Assembly (NCBI RefSeq): GCF_900156415.1
Contig: NZ_FTNM01000006.1
Coordinates: 248,001-312,000, forward strand
DNA length: 64,000 nucleotides
Origin: Pontibacter lucknowensis
GTDB lineage: Bacteria > Bacteroidota > Bacteroidia > Cytophagales > Hymenobacteraceae
Reading direction: 5' to 3'
The notes under the pieces were generated by a model. It saw only the letters and a list, made by a program, of their open reading frames with translations, was not told where the DNA came from and made no database searches. Position 1 is the stretch's first letter; each line of letters starts with the position of its first letter. Made by a program: the position numbers and the translations under genes. This document shows positions 34,871 to 44,154 of this stretch, one piece after another.

Positions 34871-36412
34871 ATGGAAAAACTGTATCGTCACGCCGCCCTG
34901 TTTGCCACGTTAGTCCTTGCATCGCTCGTATTCGCATCCTGTCAGCAGGTCGCTTCTGATCAAAACCGGTATGAACTGCTGATCCGCAATGCCATGGTGA
35001 TAGACGGTACCGGTAGTGCCGCTTATGCGGCCCAGGTCCTGATAAACGGCGACTCCATTGCGCTGATCGATACGGATACCTCCAAAACTTACACAGCCAA
35101 TCGCACCATCGATGCCGCTGGCCTATACCTGACACCGGGCTTTATTGACACGCACGCACACGGCGATCCGCTTGAGACCCCTGACTTTTCCAACTTCCTT
35201 TCGATGGGGATCACGACGATCTGCCTGGGCCAGGACGGCTTCAGTCCCCAGCGCGAAAACCTGAAAGAATGGATGCGTGAAGTAGACGGGAAAGAGCTCG
35301 GTGTAAACGTGGCCATGTTTGCCGGTCATAATACCCTGCGCATGCTGTCGGGTATTGAGTACGATTCCATCCCATCAGAGCATGGTATGGCCAAACTGGA
35401 ACAGCTCCTCACAGATGCACTCGACGCAGGCTGCTTCGGTATGACTACCGGTCTCGAGTATAACCCCGGCTACTACGCCCGCCCAGCTGAGCTGAACAGG
35501 CTTGCTGAAATTGTGGGTAATAAAGGAGGTATTATTATGAGCCACATGCGCAACGAGGACGACGCCTTTGTAGAGGCCTCCATACGCGAGTTACTGGAAC
35601 AGGGCAGGTACTGTCCGGTGCACGTGTCGCACATTAAAGTAGTGTATGGTAAGGGTGAGAAGCGTGCCAACCGTGTGCTGCAGGTGCTGGATTCTGCCCG
35701 TCAGCAAGGTATACAGGTGACAGCCGACTTTTATCCTTACACCGCCAGCTACACCGGCATCGCCATCCTCTTTCCAGACTGGGCGAAAAAGCCTCATGAC
35801 TACCAGGAAGTGCTGAAGACCCGCCGCCAGGAGCTTGCCACTTTCCTGCGCAACAAGATCATACAGCGTAACGGACCGGAAGCGACCCTGATCGGCTCCG
35901 GCCCCTATAAAAGTAAAACACTGCAACAGGTGGCCGAGGAACTGAACAAACCCTTCGAGCTGGCACTAATGGAAGATATCGGGCCTTACGGTGCTGACGG
36001 TGCTTACTTTATCATGGACGAAACCTTGCAGGAGACCTTTCTGAAAGACCCTCATGTGATGGTCTGCACAGACGGCAGCCCCACCATGCGCCACCCCCGC
36101 AGCTTTGGAGCCTTTGCCCGTATACTGGAGACCTACGTGGTGCAGAAAAAACTACTATCACTAGAGGAAGCTGTGCATAAAATGACGGGATTGTCCGCTG
36201 AGACCATTGGCCTGCGAGACCGTGGCTTAATTAAGCAGGGCTATAAAGCGGATCTGCTGCTGTTCAGACCGGAGGAAGTAAAGGAGAACGCCACCTATGA
36301 AAACCCGCACCAGGAGGCCAGTGGGTTTAAGTATATAGTGGTGAATGGGAAGGTTGTGAGAGAGGGTGAAAAAGCAACTTCTTCAGGTGCAGGCCTCGTA
36401 CTCACAAAATAG
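34871..36412 (+). CDS. Lipoprotein amidohydrolase (D-aminoacylase-like)
   Basis: From the ATG at 34871 the product is 513 residues, beginning with a lipoprotein signal peptide (hydrophobic, ending LVFASC, so Cys24 is acylated). The metal-dependent amidohydrolase barrel shows the TPGFIDTHAHGD motif (HxH ligands), the SHMRNEDDAFVEA strand (His), the PVHVSHIKV segment (His) and CTDGSPTMRHPRSFG (catalytic Asp). The closest named relatives are N-acyl-D-amino-acid deacylases, which often use one or two zinc ions. Surface anchoring suggests action on extracellular peptides or amides. Start chosen for the signal peptide. Confidence 0.9.
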   Translation: MEKLYRHAALFATLVLASLVFASCQQVASDQNRYELLIRNAMVIDGTGSAAYAAQVLINGDSIALIDTDTSKTYTANRTIDAAGLYLTPGFIDTHAHGDPLETPDFSNFLSMGITTICLGQDGFSPQRENLKEWMREVDGKELGVNVAMFAGHNTLRMLSGIEYDSIPSEHGMAKLEQLLTDALDAGCFGMTTGLEYNPGYYARPAELNRLAEIVGNKGGIIMSHMRNEDDAFVEASIRELLEQGRYCPVHVSHIKVVYGKGEKRANRVLQVLDSARQQGIQVTADFYPYTASYTGIAILFPDWAKKPHDYQEVLKTRRQELATFLRNKIIQRNGPEATLIGSGPYKSKTLQQVAEELNKPFELALMEDIGPYGADGAYFIMDETLQETFLKDPHVMVCTDGSPTMRHPRSFGAFARILETYVVQKKLLSLEEAVHKMTGLSAETIGLRDRGLIKQGYKADLLLFRPEEVKENATYENPHQEASGFKYIVVNGKVVREGEKATSSGAGLVLTK

Positions 36413-36967
36413 TCTTTAGCAGGACGTAAAGCTCCTAATCCGAATATCCATTAGTTCCCTGCTGTCAGTTATAACTGGCTTGATAGATAGTAGCTTTATT
36501 AATGAGCTGCTTATCTTAAGCAGGTATGTCTGTCTCTATATTTTGCCTCTCCATTTCTGATTTTAGCTCCGCTTGCTCACTAAGGAGTTTCAATTAAATC
36601 CCTTTCAGATAAAAATTATCAAATTTCGATTAAAAACTTTCACTAAAATCAAGCAATTAGAATAGCTTTTTTCTAATACTAACCGTATTACAAATACAGT
36701 CTTTATAACTTTACTAATTTTAATTAATACAAAACTAGATTCTATAACTATTATTATATATAATATGACTACTAATTTTTACCCTTAAATTATGTCCGTT
36801 AACCCCTCAAAATATTTTTTTTACCAGAACAGTTATGCAAGCAACTTGAATATATTGTTTCCGTATTGTAATTGAACACTATTAATTTTAACTATTTCAA
36901 TCAAAACTTGACAATAAACTTACTTCTGTGCATGACAATTTAATACCACCTTTTCCCATTAACCCTT
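36413..36967. other. AT-rich leader of the polysaccharide locus
   Basis: 555 bases without a gene, strikingly AT-rich from about 36600 on. It contains no exact TAnnTTTG box in the last 100 bases. TTGACA at 36907-36912 is a sigma-70-like hexamer with no convincing partner. Because it precedes the export genes of a 17-gene same-strand run, it is the natural place for the main promoter and for regulatory leader RNA. Confidence 0.4.
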
Positions 36968-37756
36968 ATGAAGCTCTATAAAGTAAAAGCATTTGTTTTT
37001 ATCTTGGTATGCTGTGTTCTTTTATCCTCCTGCGCCTCTACCAATCATGCAGTATATTTCGATAACGTTTCCACGTCTGAGATCATAAGTAAAGCAGAAA
37101 GCCTGGAGCCTATCCTTCAGCCTAATGACTTACTTAATATCACAGTCAGCAGCCTAAACCCAACTGCAACTGAAATATTTAATGCCTCTTCTGAGAACAG
37201 CTTCAGAGCTTCCAGCGCCACCAATACGATAGCACAGTCACCAGGCTACCTCGTTGATCCGGAGGGTTATATACAGTTCCCTTTCCTGGGCAGAATCAAA
37301 GCAGCCGGATTAACCAAAAAGGAATTTCAGGAAGGTATTAAAAGAGAAATAGAGAGCCGTAAACTGCTGAAGGACCCAATCGTGGATGTCAGGTACCTCA
37401 ACTATAAAGTTTCAGTACTGGGTGAGGTGTCACGCCCCTCGGTGCTCACGGTTCCAAACGAAAAACTGACACTGTTGGAGGCACTCGGTCTGGCCGGTGA
37501 CCTCACCATATTCGCGAGCCGCCATAATGTGCTGTTGATCAGAGAGGAAGCGGGTGTAAAAAAACTGGTAAGGCTTGACCTTACGACAGATGAGATCTTC
37601 AAATCCCCCTACTATTACCTCCGATCCAATGACATTATTTATGTAGAGCCGAACAGAGCTAAAATAGCAAGCGCCAGTGCTACCAGACAGTGGCTGCCGC
37701 TCGTGCTGAGCTCTCTGACATTTGTAGTTGTGAGTATTGATCGCTTAACGAGGTAA
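36968..37756 (+). CDS. Polysaccharide export outer-membrane protein (Wza-like)
   Basis: 262 residues. Lipoprotein signal peptide (hydrophobic to LLSSC, Cys22) followed by the Poly_export domain (LEPILQPNDLLNITVSSLNP, residues about 46-66) and a SLBB-like domain (VSVLGEVSRPSVLTVPNEKLTLLEALGLAGDL). A C-terminal hydrophobic helix (WLPLVLSSLTFVVVSI) matches the outer-membrane barrel helix of the Wza octamer or its Bacteroidota equivalent. It forms the exit channel for the polymer. The Wzc-like gene follows after 16 bases. Confidence 0.93.
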   Translation: MKLYKVKAFVFILVCCVLLSSCASTNHAVYFDNVSTSEIISKAESLEPILQPNDLLNITVSSLNPTATEIFNASSENSFRASSATNTIAQSPGYLVDPEGYIQFPFLGRIKAAGLTKKEFQEGIKREIESRKLLKDPIVDVRYLNYKVSVLGEVSRPSVLTVPNEKLTLLEALGLAGDLTIFASRHNVLLIREEAGVKKLVRLDLTTDEIFKSPYYYLRSNDIIYVEPNRAKIASASATRQWLPLVLSSLTFVVVSIDRLTR

Positions 37757-37772
37757 TTTACAAAATAAGTTT

Positions 37773-40097
37773 ATGGAGAATAAAAGGTCAAATGTTGAAG
37801 ATAACCTAGGGGCTGCCCTCGTTTTTAAGTTCCTGCCCTTCTGGCCTCTTTTTGTGGTGCTATTTGCAATATGCTCTCTGGGAGCATGGGCATACCTGCG
37901 CTACTACGCTGTGCCTACCTATGCTATCTCGGCATCTATTATTGTAAAAGATGAGAAAAAAGGGGTGAATGACTCCAAAATGACGGAGTCTATTGATGCC
38001 TTCACAACCAACAAAATCGTTGAAAACGAAATAAATGTACTAAGCTCACATTTCCTCATGCATGAGGTAGTGAAGGATCTTAACCTATATGCTTCAATAT
38101 ATGAAGAAGGCAAATTCAAATCTACCTCTGCTTACAACACCTCTCCTATCAACATCAAGCTCAAGTCTCCCTACGACGTTGCCGAACAACCTGCCGTGTA
38201 CTTCACCTTTGATTACAATAAGCAACTGGTGAAAATCGATGATGTAGATTATCCACTTAACAGATGGGTGAAAACACCTTACGGTGAAATGTTTTTCTCT
38301 AAAAATGAGAAGAAGAATGATATAGCGACCTCTCCCCTCTACTTCTCTATTTCAAGTCCTAAAAAAGAGGTGAGTAAACTGCTGCGGACCATTAGCATCG
38401 AAACACCAGGCAAGATGTCAAGTGTTATTACCCTATATATTGAGGATGAGGTGCCGGAGCGAGGCGAGGACATCCTCAATTCGCTGATTCACGCTTACCA
38501 ACAGGCCATTATGACCGACCGGAACAAGCTTGCATCACAAACCCTGGATTTTGTCGAAAACAGGATTCGATTGATTGAAAGTGAGCTGGAGGAGCTTGAA
38601 AACAGCATAGTGAAATACAGATCCTCTAAAGGAGCTATCGACCTGACAGAACAAGGCCGCTTGTTTTTGCAGAGTGTAGGCGACAACGACAAAAGAATCT
38701 CAGAGATCAACATACAGCTGGCAGTACTTGATAAGATCGAGAAATATGTGATCTCTAAAGAAGGCCTTTCGGGGGTAGTTCCTTCCACGCTCGGTGTGAA
38801 CGACCCAGTGCTGTCGCAGCTGCTTCAGAAACTGCAGTTGGCAGAAACGCAATACCAGCAGCTAAGCCGGACTACGGCCGAGAACAACCCTATGCTGATA
38901 TCGGTAAGAGAGGAAATAGCCAACCTGAGACCGGGTATACTGGAAAACCTGCGTAACCAGCGTGACAACCTGATCACCAGCAGGTCAAGATTGGTTGCCA
39001 CTAACAACAGCTATAATTCTGTGCTACAAACGATTCCGCACCAGGAAAGAGAGCTGCTCGAGATAAGTCGTCAGCAGCTTATTAAAAACAATGCCTACAG
39101 TTTCCTACTGCAGAAGCGTGAAGAAACTGTACTGTCCTCCGCTCCTACTTCAGAAGATATCCGCATCGTGGATTTGGCTCAGTCATCCAGAGGACCTATC
39201 AGTCCACGGCCCCTGCTGGCCTATTTGTCTGCCTTTGTTTTATCTCTGATCATCGGCATTGCCATTGTCTCCAGCAGAGAGATCTTGAACAGCAAACTGT
39301 TATTCAGATCTGAAATTGAGGCTTATACCAATGTGCCAATCGTGGCTGAGCTGTCAAGCGTGAAACAGCAAAACAATGGCATGTTCATAGAGCCAAGCGA
39401 GGCAGCAGATGTAGAGCAGTTCCGACAGCTTCGGGTGACGATGGGGCTCTACGGAAGAACATTTACGAAGAAGAAAATCATGGTCACCTCCAGCATACCT
39501 GGCGAGGGCAAAAGCTTTGTGAGCACAAACCTGGCATCCAGCCTTGCCTCATCTGGGAAAAAGGTGGCGCTACTGGACTTTGACCTAAGAAATCCTACCA
39601 CTTCAGCGCTTTTTGACAGCTACAAACACCCGGGCATCATTGAGTACCTGATCGGCGACTTAAAACCGGATGATATTATCAAGAGTACCTCTATCGAAAA
39701 CCTAAGTATTGTACCGGCAGGCATAGACATCGGTGATCATACAGAACATTTGCTGAACGGAAAGCTGGAGGTATTCTTCTCTTATTTAGAAGAAGCTTTC
39801 GACTACGTGATCATTGACACGCCTCCTGTTGATCTGGTATCTGACGGTTATCTGCTCTCGCAGTATTGTGATATTACGCTGCTTGTTATGCGGCATGCCT
39901 ATACCCCAAAAAGCCTGGTACAGCGCCTGGCGCAAAACAATAAGTTGAGCACTCTGCACAATGTGGCTATTGTATTCAACGGGGTGAAAGCCAGAGGCTT
40001 TGTGAAAGGCCAGTACGGCTATGGATATGGCTACGGCTACGAAAGCAGGTATAGCGACAAGGTGTATAGAACCAGATCCATAGGTACAAAAGCCTGA
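37773..40097 (+). CDS. Wzc-like tyrosine autokinase / chain-length regulator
   Basis: 774 residues. N-terminal Wzz domain bounded by two membrane helices (about 25-45 and 485-505), with a coiled-coil periplasmic part including SRxxL-type GNVR segment. The C-terminal BY-kinase domain has Walker A (IPGEGKS, about 575), Walker A' (LLDFDLRNP, about 600) and Walker B (VIIDTPPVD, about 680). The tyrosine-rich tail (GQYGYGYGYGYESRYSDK, about 745-765) is the autophosphorylation cluster. It couples polymer length and export to Wza. Next gene lies 183 bases on. Confidence 0.93.
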   Translation: MENKRSNVEDNLGAALVFKFLPFWPLFVVLFAICSLGAWAYLRYYAVPTYAISASIIVKDEKKGVNDSKMTESIDAFTTNKIVENEINVLSSHFLMHEVVKDLNLYASIYEEGKFKSTSAYNTSPINIKLKSPYDVAEQPAVYFTFDYNKQLVKIDDVDYPLNRWVKTPYGEMFFSKNEKKNDIATSPLYFSISSPKKEVSKLLRTISIETPGKMSSVITLYIEDEVPERGEDILNSLIHAYQQAIMTDRNKLASQTLDFVENRIRLIESELEELENSIVKYRSSKGAIDLTEQGRLFLQSVGDNDKRISEINIQLAVLDKIEKYVISKEGLSGVVPSTLGVNDPVLSQLLQKLQLAETQYQQLSRTTAENNPMLISVREEIANLRPGILENLRNQRDNLITSRSRLVATNNSYNSVLQTIPHQERELLEISRQQLIKNNAYSFLLQKREETVLSSAPTSEDIRIVDLAQSSRGPISPRPLLAYLSAFVLSLIIGIAIVSSREILNSKLLFRSEIEAYTNVPIVAELSSVKQQNNGMFIEPSEAADVEQFRQLRVTMGLYGRTFTKKKIMVTSSIPGEGKSFVSTNLASSLASSGKKVALLDFDLRNPTTSALFDSYKHPGIIEYLIGDLKPDDIIKSTSIENLSIVPAGIDIGDHTEHLLNGKLEVFFSYLEEAFDYVIIDTPPVDLVSDGYLLSQYCDITLLVMRHAYTPKSLVQRLAQNNKLSTLHNVAIVFNGVKARGFVKGQYGYGYGYGYESRYSDKVYRTRSIGTKA

Positions 40098-40283
40098 CAG
40101 CGTGTCTGCGATGATCCATCGTTAGGATACCTTGTAGTAGTCAAAAGCACAGCAAACACACACGGGGGTTTTTCTCCTGCCTGAAATAAGTATGGCTTAA
40201 AGTTTTTCCCGGTCACCGAAATGGGACTGAGGTAGGCGAAGCCATATCCTGATTCAAAAGATTAGCTTAAAAACGAAGATGTG

Positions 40284-40781
40284 ATGGAAAAAAGATGGTA
40301 TGCCGTTTACACTAAGCCTCGCTGGGAAAAGAAAGTAGCAGACTTGCTTACATTGAAAGAAATCCAGAGCTACTGCCCACTGAACAAGGTTACCCGCCAG
40401 TGGAGCGACAGGAAGAAAGTGCTGCACGAACCCCTCTTTACCTCTTATGTATTCGTGCATCTATCCGATAAGCAAATCCGGGAAGTAAAGGAAGTGGATG
40501 GTGTAATCAACCTGGTGCACTGGCTGGGCAAGCCGGCTGTGATCAGAGACGAAGAAATAGAAGCGATCCGAAATTTCCTGAACGAGCACAGCAATGTGCA
40601 GCTCGAGAAAACAAGTGTATGCGTCAACGATCCGGTGAAAGTATCCAGGGGTTTTTTGCAGGACAAAGAAGGCACTGTGGTTGCCATTAAGAACAACACC
40701 GTGCGTGTTGCACTGCCATCCCTTGGGTATGTCATGTACGCCAATCTTGAAAAATCCAGTGTCACCAAAGTACTCGCCTAG
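40284..40781 (+). CDS. UpxY-like NusG-family transcription antiterminator
   Basis: About 165 residues. The NGN domain (KRWYAVYTKPRWEKKVADLL, PLFTSYVFVHL, VNLVHWLGKPAVI) and the KOW-like end (VKVSRGFLQDKEGTVVAIKNN, RVALPSLGYVMYA) are typical of the specialised NusG paralogues of Bacteroidota capsule loci. Such proteins bind their own leader RNA region and let RNA polymerase read through the long locus. It is the third gene of the run rather than the first, after a 183-base gap, which suggests a second promoter in front of it. An ATG three bases upstream (40281) is equally possible. Confidence 0.9.
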   Translation: MEKRWYAVYTKPRWEKKVADLLTLKEIQSYCPLNKVTRQWSDRKKVLHEPLFTSYVFVHLSDKQIREVKEVDGVINLVHWLGKPAVIRDEEIEAIRNFLNEHSNVQLEKTSVCVNDPVKVSRGFLQDKEGTVVAIKNNTVRVALPSLGYVMYANLEKSSVTKVLA

Positions 40782-40817
40782 CACATTACCGATATTCCTT
40801 ATTCTTTCAGAAAGTCA

Positions 40818-42053
40818 ATGAACACTACATTACAGACCTTATTCCGTACGCTGCACGAAGATGGCATCAGCTATTTTCTGCTTTCAGATTTTGAATCTGA
40901 GTCTCAGTCCGGCGATATCGATCTGTTTGTCGCCCCTGAAAGCAAAAGTGAATTTGAGAAGCGGTTGCGCACCTTAGGCTGGTTCAAAAGAAAAGAGCCA
41001 AGTTATCATACCAATCACCACTTTTACTATTCCCCGCAGTCTGAGCTATACCTGGATGTGAAGTACAGTTTAACCTTTGCCGATGGCGAAGACCAATGCT
41101 ATACCTACTCCAACATGGATCAGGCACTTTCAGCTGCTGTGCTTAACGCCAAAGGGGTGTACAGACCAAATGGAGTGGATGCGATTCTGCTATATGCAGC
41201 GCACCTGGCTTATAGGGAAAGGGGCAGACTGGAGCCAAAGCATCAGGTATACCTGAGCCAGTACATCAGCATGTACCAGGCTGAGCTAACAGCACAACTC
41301 AGCCAAATGGTAGCCGGCCTACAGAGATGGCTCAGCCAGGGCTTCCCCCATAACACAGAGCAGCTCAAAGCAATGCTTCGCCCCTATTTCAGCCAGCAGC
41401 GTAGAAGGATGGTGTATAATAGTAAGTTCAGAAGGTATGGCTATGGCATGAAGGTGCTCTTTCTGGGTACTGACGGTGCAGGCAAATCCACACTGATAGA
41501 GGCTGTAGAGCAAAAGCTGAACCTCAAAACAAACAAGCTATACCTGGGCATGGGAGAAAACGGCTGGACTTCACCCTGGGTAAAATTGGTTTACAACAAA
41601 AGGCTCAAACCCAAAGTGCTTGACAAGGCTTTCAGTTTTCTGAAGTCATTTGTGGTGCTGCCGGCTGAACTCCTGCTTCGCCAGTTGCCGGTTAAGCTTA
41701 GATCAAGGTATAGCATTGTGCTGATTGACCGCGTACCGGGAGCCTTCCTGATGGACAAAGGCATGGGGAAAAATCTGCTCTACCGCTCCATCCTGCCGAC
41801 ACCTGACCTTGTGTTTTTCCTATATGCCTCTCCGGAGGTACTGGTAGCAAGGAAACCAGCCGAGAATACTTTAGAGAGAAGCCGGATTGATATAAATAAA
41901 TTCAGGAAAGTGGCAGAGCTGGTTTCCGCAGGGCAGTACATCGGCATCGACACTTCTCACCTTTCCATAAGTGAAGCGGCCGATGCCATCATTTCTGAGA
42001 TATATAAAAGTCGCAAAGTATACGACAATCTGTTAACAGCGCAATTCAACTAG
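40818..42053 (+). CDS. Nucleotidyltransferase-fold and P-loop kinase fusion
   Basis: 411 residues. The N-terminal 120 residues carry a nucleotidyltransferase-like motif SGDIDLFV (residues 31-38, with the two-Asp pair) preceded by LLSDFE, and the rest of that half is helical. The C-terminal half opens with a P-loop GTDGAGKST (about 217-225) and continues like a dTMP-kinase-type phosphotransferase: LIDRVPGAFL (DRxxx) and LVARKPAENTLERSR (lid-like Arg). I do not know an established name. A sugar, alcohol or lipid phosphate kinase acting on a locus metabolite is plausible but inferred. It lies 36 bases after UpxY and 3 bases before the flippase. Confidence 0.8.
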   Translation: MNTTLQTLFRTLHEDGISYFLLSDFESESQSGDIDLFVAPESKSEFEKRLRTLGWFKRKEPSYHTNHHFYYSPQSELYLDVKYSLTFADGEDQCYTYSNMDQALSAAVLNAKGVYRPNGVDAILLYAAHLAYRERGRLEPKHQVYLSQYISMYQAELTAQLSQMVAGLQRWLSQGFPHNTEQLKAMLRPYFSQQRRRMVYNSKFRRYGYGMKVLFLGTDGAGKSTLIEAVEQKLNLKTNKLYLGMGENGWTSPWVKLVYNKRLKPKVLDKAFSFLKSFVVLPAELLLRQLPVKLRSRYSIVLIDRVPGAFLMDKGMGKNLLYRSILPTPDLVFFLYASPEVLVARKPAENTLERSRIDINKFRKVAELVSAGQYIGIDTSHLSISEAADAIISEIYKSRKVYDNLLTAQFN

Positions 42054-42056
42054 ACT

Positions 42057-43496
42057 ATGGCATTAGCGGGCATGAGGGGTAAGGTACTATCTGGTATAAA
42101 GTGGAACACGATCAGTGTGGTTGCCACCAAAAGTACTGACTTTCTGGTAATGCTGATCCTGGCCAGGCTGCTGGTTCCGGAGGCTTATGGTATCGTGGGT
42201 ATGGCCATGCTGGTGGTGGGCATTCTGGAAGTGGTTTCGGACATGGGTCTTTACAATGCGCTTATACAAAAAAAAGAAGACGAACTGACCGAGGTTCGAT
42301 ACTCAAGTGCGCTGTGGTTTCTGCTTGTCGTTTCGCTTCTGCTTGTGCTCTGCTTCTTTCTGTTCATATCACCGGCGGGAGCCGCCTTTTATAACGAACC
42401 CCGTTTAGTACCTATTCTGAACGCACTGAGCATATACCTGTTCTTCAATATCTCGTCGATCATCCCGCGGGTGATCCTCACCCGGAAGCTGAACTTCAAG
42501 TCTCTTGTGACCATCACCTTCCTGGGCACTGCTATCAGTTCAGTAGCTGCTGTTGTCATGGCTTTGCTGGGGTTTGGCGTATGGAGTCTGGTTACAAAAT
42601 ACATAGCCGGATCAGGCGTGATCCTGGTCTCCTACTGGGTGAAAGTTGGCTGGTCTCCGAAGTTTGTGTTTCGCAAAGATGTATTGCTGGACATGGCCGG
42701 GTATAGCGTTTACACACAGCTCAACAACGTACTACACTTCCTCCGCAAGAACCTGGACTACCTGATTATTGGCAAGCTGGTCAGCTCACATTTGCTCGGT
42801 ATCTATACCCTGGCATTCATGTTGAGCCTAACGCTGAAGTCACAGCTTTACTCCATCTTCAACAAAGTGTTCTTCCCAGTGTACAGCAAGCTGCAGGACG
42901 ATCCGGAGAAGATCAAAATGTACTACCTGCAAACCATGCGGATGACGGCGATCATTACGTTTCCGATCTCAGTCCTCTTCATCGGACTGGCAGAGGAGAT
43001 CGTATTGTTCTTCTTCGGTGCCAAATGGCTGGAGGCGGCTTCCCCACTTCGCATACTATCCGTAGCCGCCATGATTTTTGCCATCTCCGGCACACCTGCC
43101 GAGGTGCTCAAAGGGATTGGAAAGCCGTCTGTGAGTTTTTACCTGAACACAATCAACACCTTTGTGATCGCATTACCGCTTATCTATTTCGGACAGAAAT
43201 ACTTTGGGATAGATGGTGTGGCATACGCCGTGTGTATCCATTATACCACCTCTCGCATCGCTTTCCATTATTTCATGAAAAAGTACATTCACATTACTGA
43301 CCTGGAGGTAATGTATGCGCTAAAAGACCCAGCACTGGCTGCACTTGTGATGCTTGTCATCATCTACCTGATCACACTGGTGGGCATGGCTGTATTAGTG
43401 GAACTGCTCGTTGCGGGTATTATAGGCGGTCTGGTTTATCTAATGTTCTTTTTAGACGATTTAAAACAAGGTATAAAGCTGATTAAGAAGTACTAA
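42057..43496 (+). CDS. Oligosaccharide flippase (Wzx-type), first copy
   Basis: 479 residues, 12-14 hydrophobic segments. N-terminus GIKWNTISVVATKSTDFLVMLILARLLVPEAYGIVGMA is the classical polysaccharide-synthesis/MOP superfamily start, and PISVLFIGLAEEIVLFFFGAKWLEAASPLRIL is the matching second-half helix. It translocates undecaprenyl-linked repeat units across the inner membrane. The gene starts three bases after the kinase-fusion stop. A second flippase lies at 58442. Confidence 0.93.
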   Translation: MALAGMRGKVLSGIKWNTISVVATKSTDFLVMLILARLLVPEAYGIVGMAMLVVGILEVVSDMGLYNALIQKKEDELTEVRYSSALWFLLVVSLLLVLCFFLFISPAGAAFYNEPRLVPILNALSIYLFFNISSIIPRVILTRKLNFKSLVTITFLGTAISSVAAVVMALLGFGVWSLVTKYIAGSGVILVSYWVKVGWSPKFVFRKDVLLDMAGYSVYTQLNNVLHFLRKNLDYLIIGKLVSSHLLGIYTLAFMLSLTLKSQLYSIFNKVFFPVYSKLQDDPEKIKMYYLQTMRMTAIITFPISVLFIGLAEEIVLFFFGAKWLEAASPLRILSVAAMIFAISGTPAEVLKGIGKPSVSFYLNTINTFVIALPLIYFGQKYFGIDGVAYAVCIHYTTSRIAFHYFMKKYIHITDLEVMYALKDPALAALVMLVIIYLITLVGMAVLVELLVAGIIGGLVYLMFFLDDLKQGIKLIKKY

Positions 43497-43527
43497 GTCA
43501 ACTCTGTATTTTCTTTTCTCCTGTAAC

Positions 43528-44154
43528 ATGGTAAAAAAATACATAAGAAGTGCTTTAAACAAAATCAGGTATGGAGCCAATGCACCTGCATTCGCTGAGC
43601 TGATTTTTGTAGACCCCATGCAGGTTAACCATTACTCCTTCGCCTGGAAACAGAAAGACTCGGGCCGTGTAATCGGGGGAGACTGGGACCGGGAGGAGAA
43701 CATGACTGAGATAAGTTCACGCTTCAAGTATAATGCCTGCATTGAACGATGGAAATTAAACAAAAGCTGGGAAGACACCGGCATCTATGAGTTCATGCTA
43801 GATTTCATACTGCAGCGTAACAAGCCGGTTGACAAGTGTAGCACATTGGATGAGATCCTGACCAGGTATAAGCGACTGGATCAACTCTTTGAACATGTAA
43901 AATCAACCGGTAAACTGAAAACACAGCGGGAACTGAATCCTCGCAGCTATAATGAAGAGGGCGGAATTTTTATTCATATAGGCCGGCAAAACCAAGTGAT
44001 ATTTGGCGGCGGTGGGATACACCGGTTAGCCATTGCCAAGGTACTGCAGTTAAGCAGCATACCTGCCCAATTAGGCGTAATACATCCTGAGGCGCTCTCC
44101 ACCTGGAAAGTGTATAAGCAAATTCCAGCCTCGCACTTAACCCTTACCAAATGA
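43528..44154 (+). CDS. ParB/Srx-fold-like protein in polysaccharide locus
   Basis: 208 residues. The N-terminus (KIRYGANAPAFAELIFVDP, then RVIGGDWD) and the C-terminal block IFGGGGIHRLAIAKVLQLSSIPAQLGVIHPEAL resemble ParB/sulfiredoxin-fold proteins, whose DGxHRLxAA motif binds nucleotide. Here it reads GGGGIHRLAIA, keeping the His-Arg. This is not a chromosome-partitioning ParB: no HTH is present and there is no ParA. Its stop overlaps the start of the APH-like gene by four bases, so the two are translationally coupled. Function unknown. Confidence 0.7.
   Translation: MVKKYIRSALNKIRYGANAPAFAELIFVDPMQVNHYSFAWKQKDSGRVIGGDWDREENMTEISSRFKYNACIERWKLNKSWEDTGIYEFMLDFILQRNKPVDKCSTLDEILTRYKRLDQLFEHVKSTGKLKTQRELNPRSYNEEGGIFIHIGRQNQVIFGGGGIHRLAIAKVLQLSSIPAQLGVIHPEALSTWKVYKQIPASHLTLTK

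Noticed and set aside
43528-44154. Reading the ParB-like gene as a partition or plasmid gene
   Set aside because: No helix-turn-helix, no ParA partner, no parS-like sites; the context is glycan synthesis.
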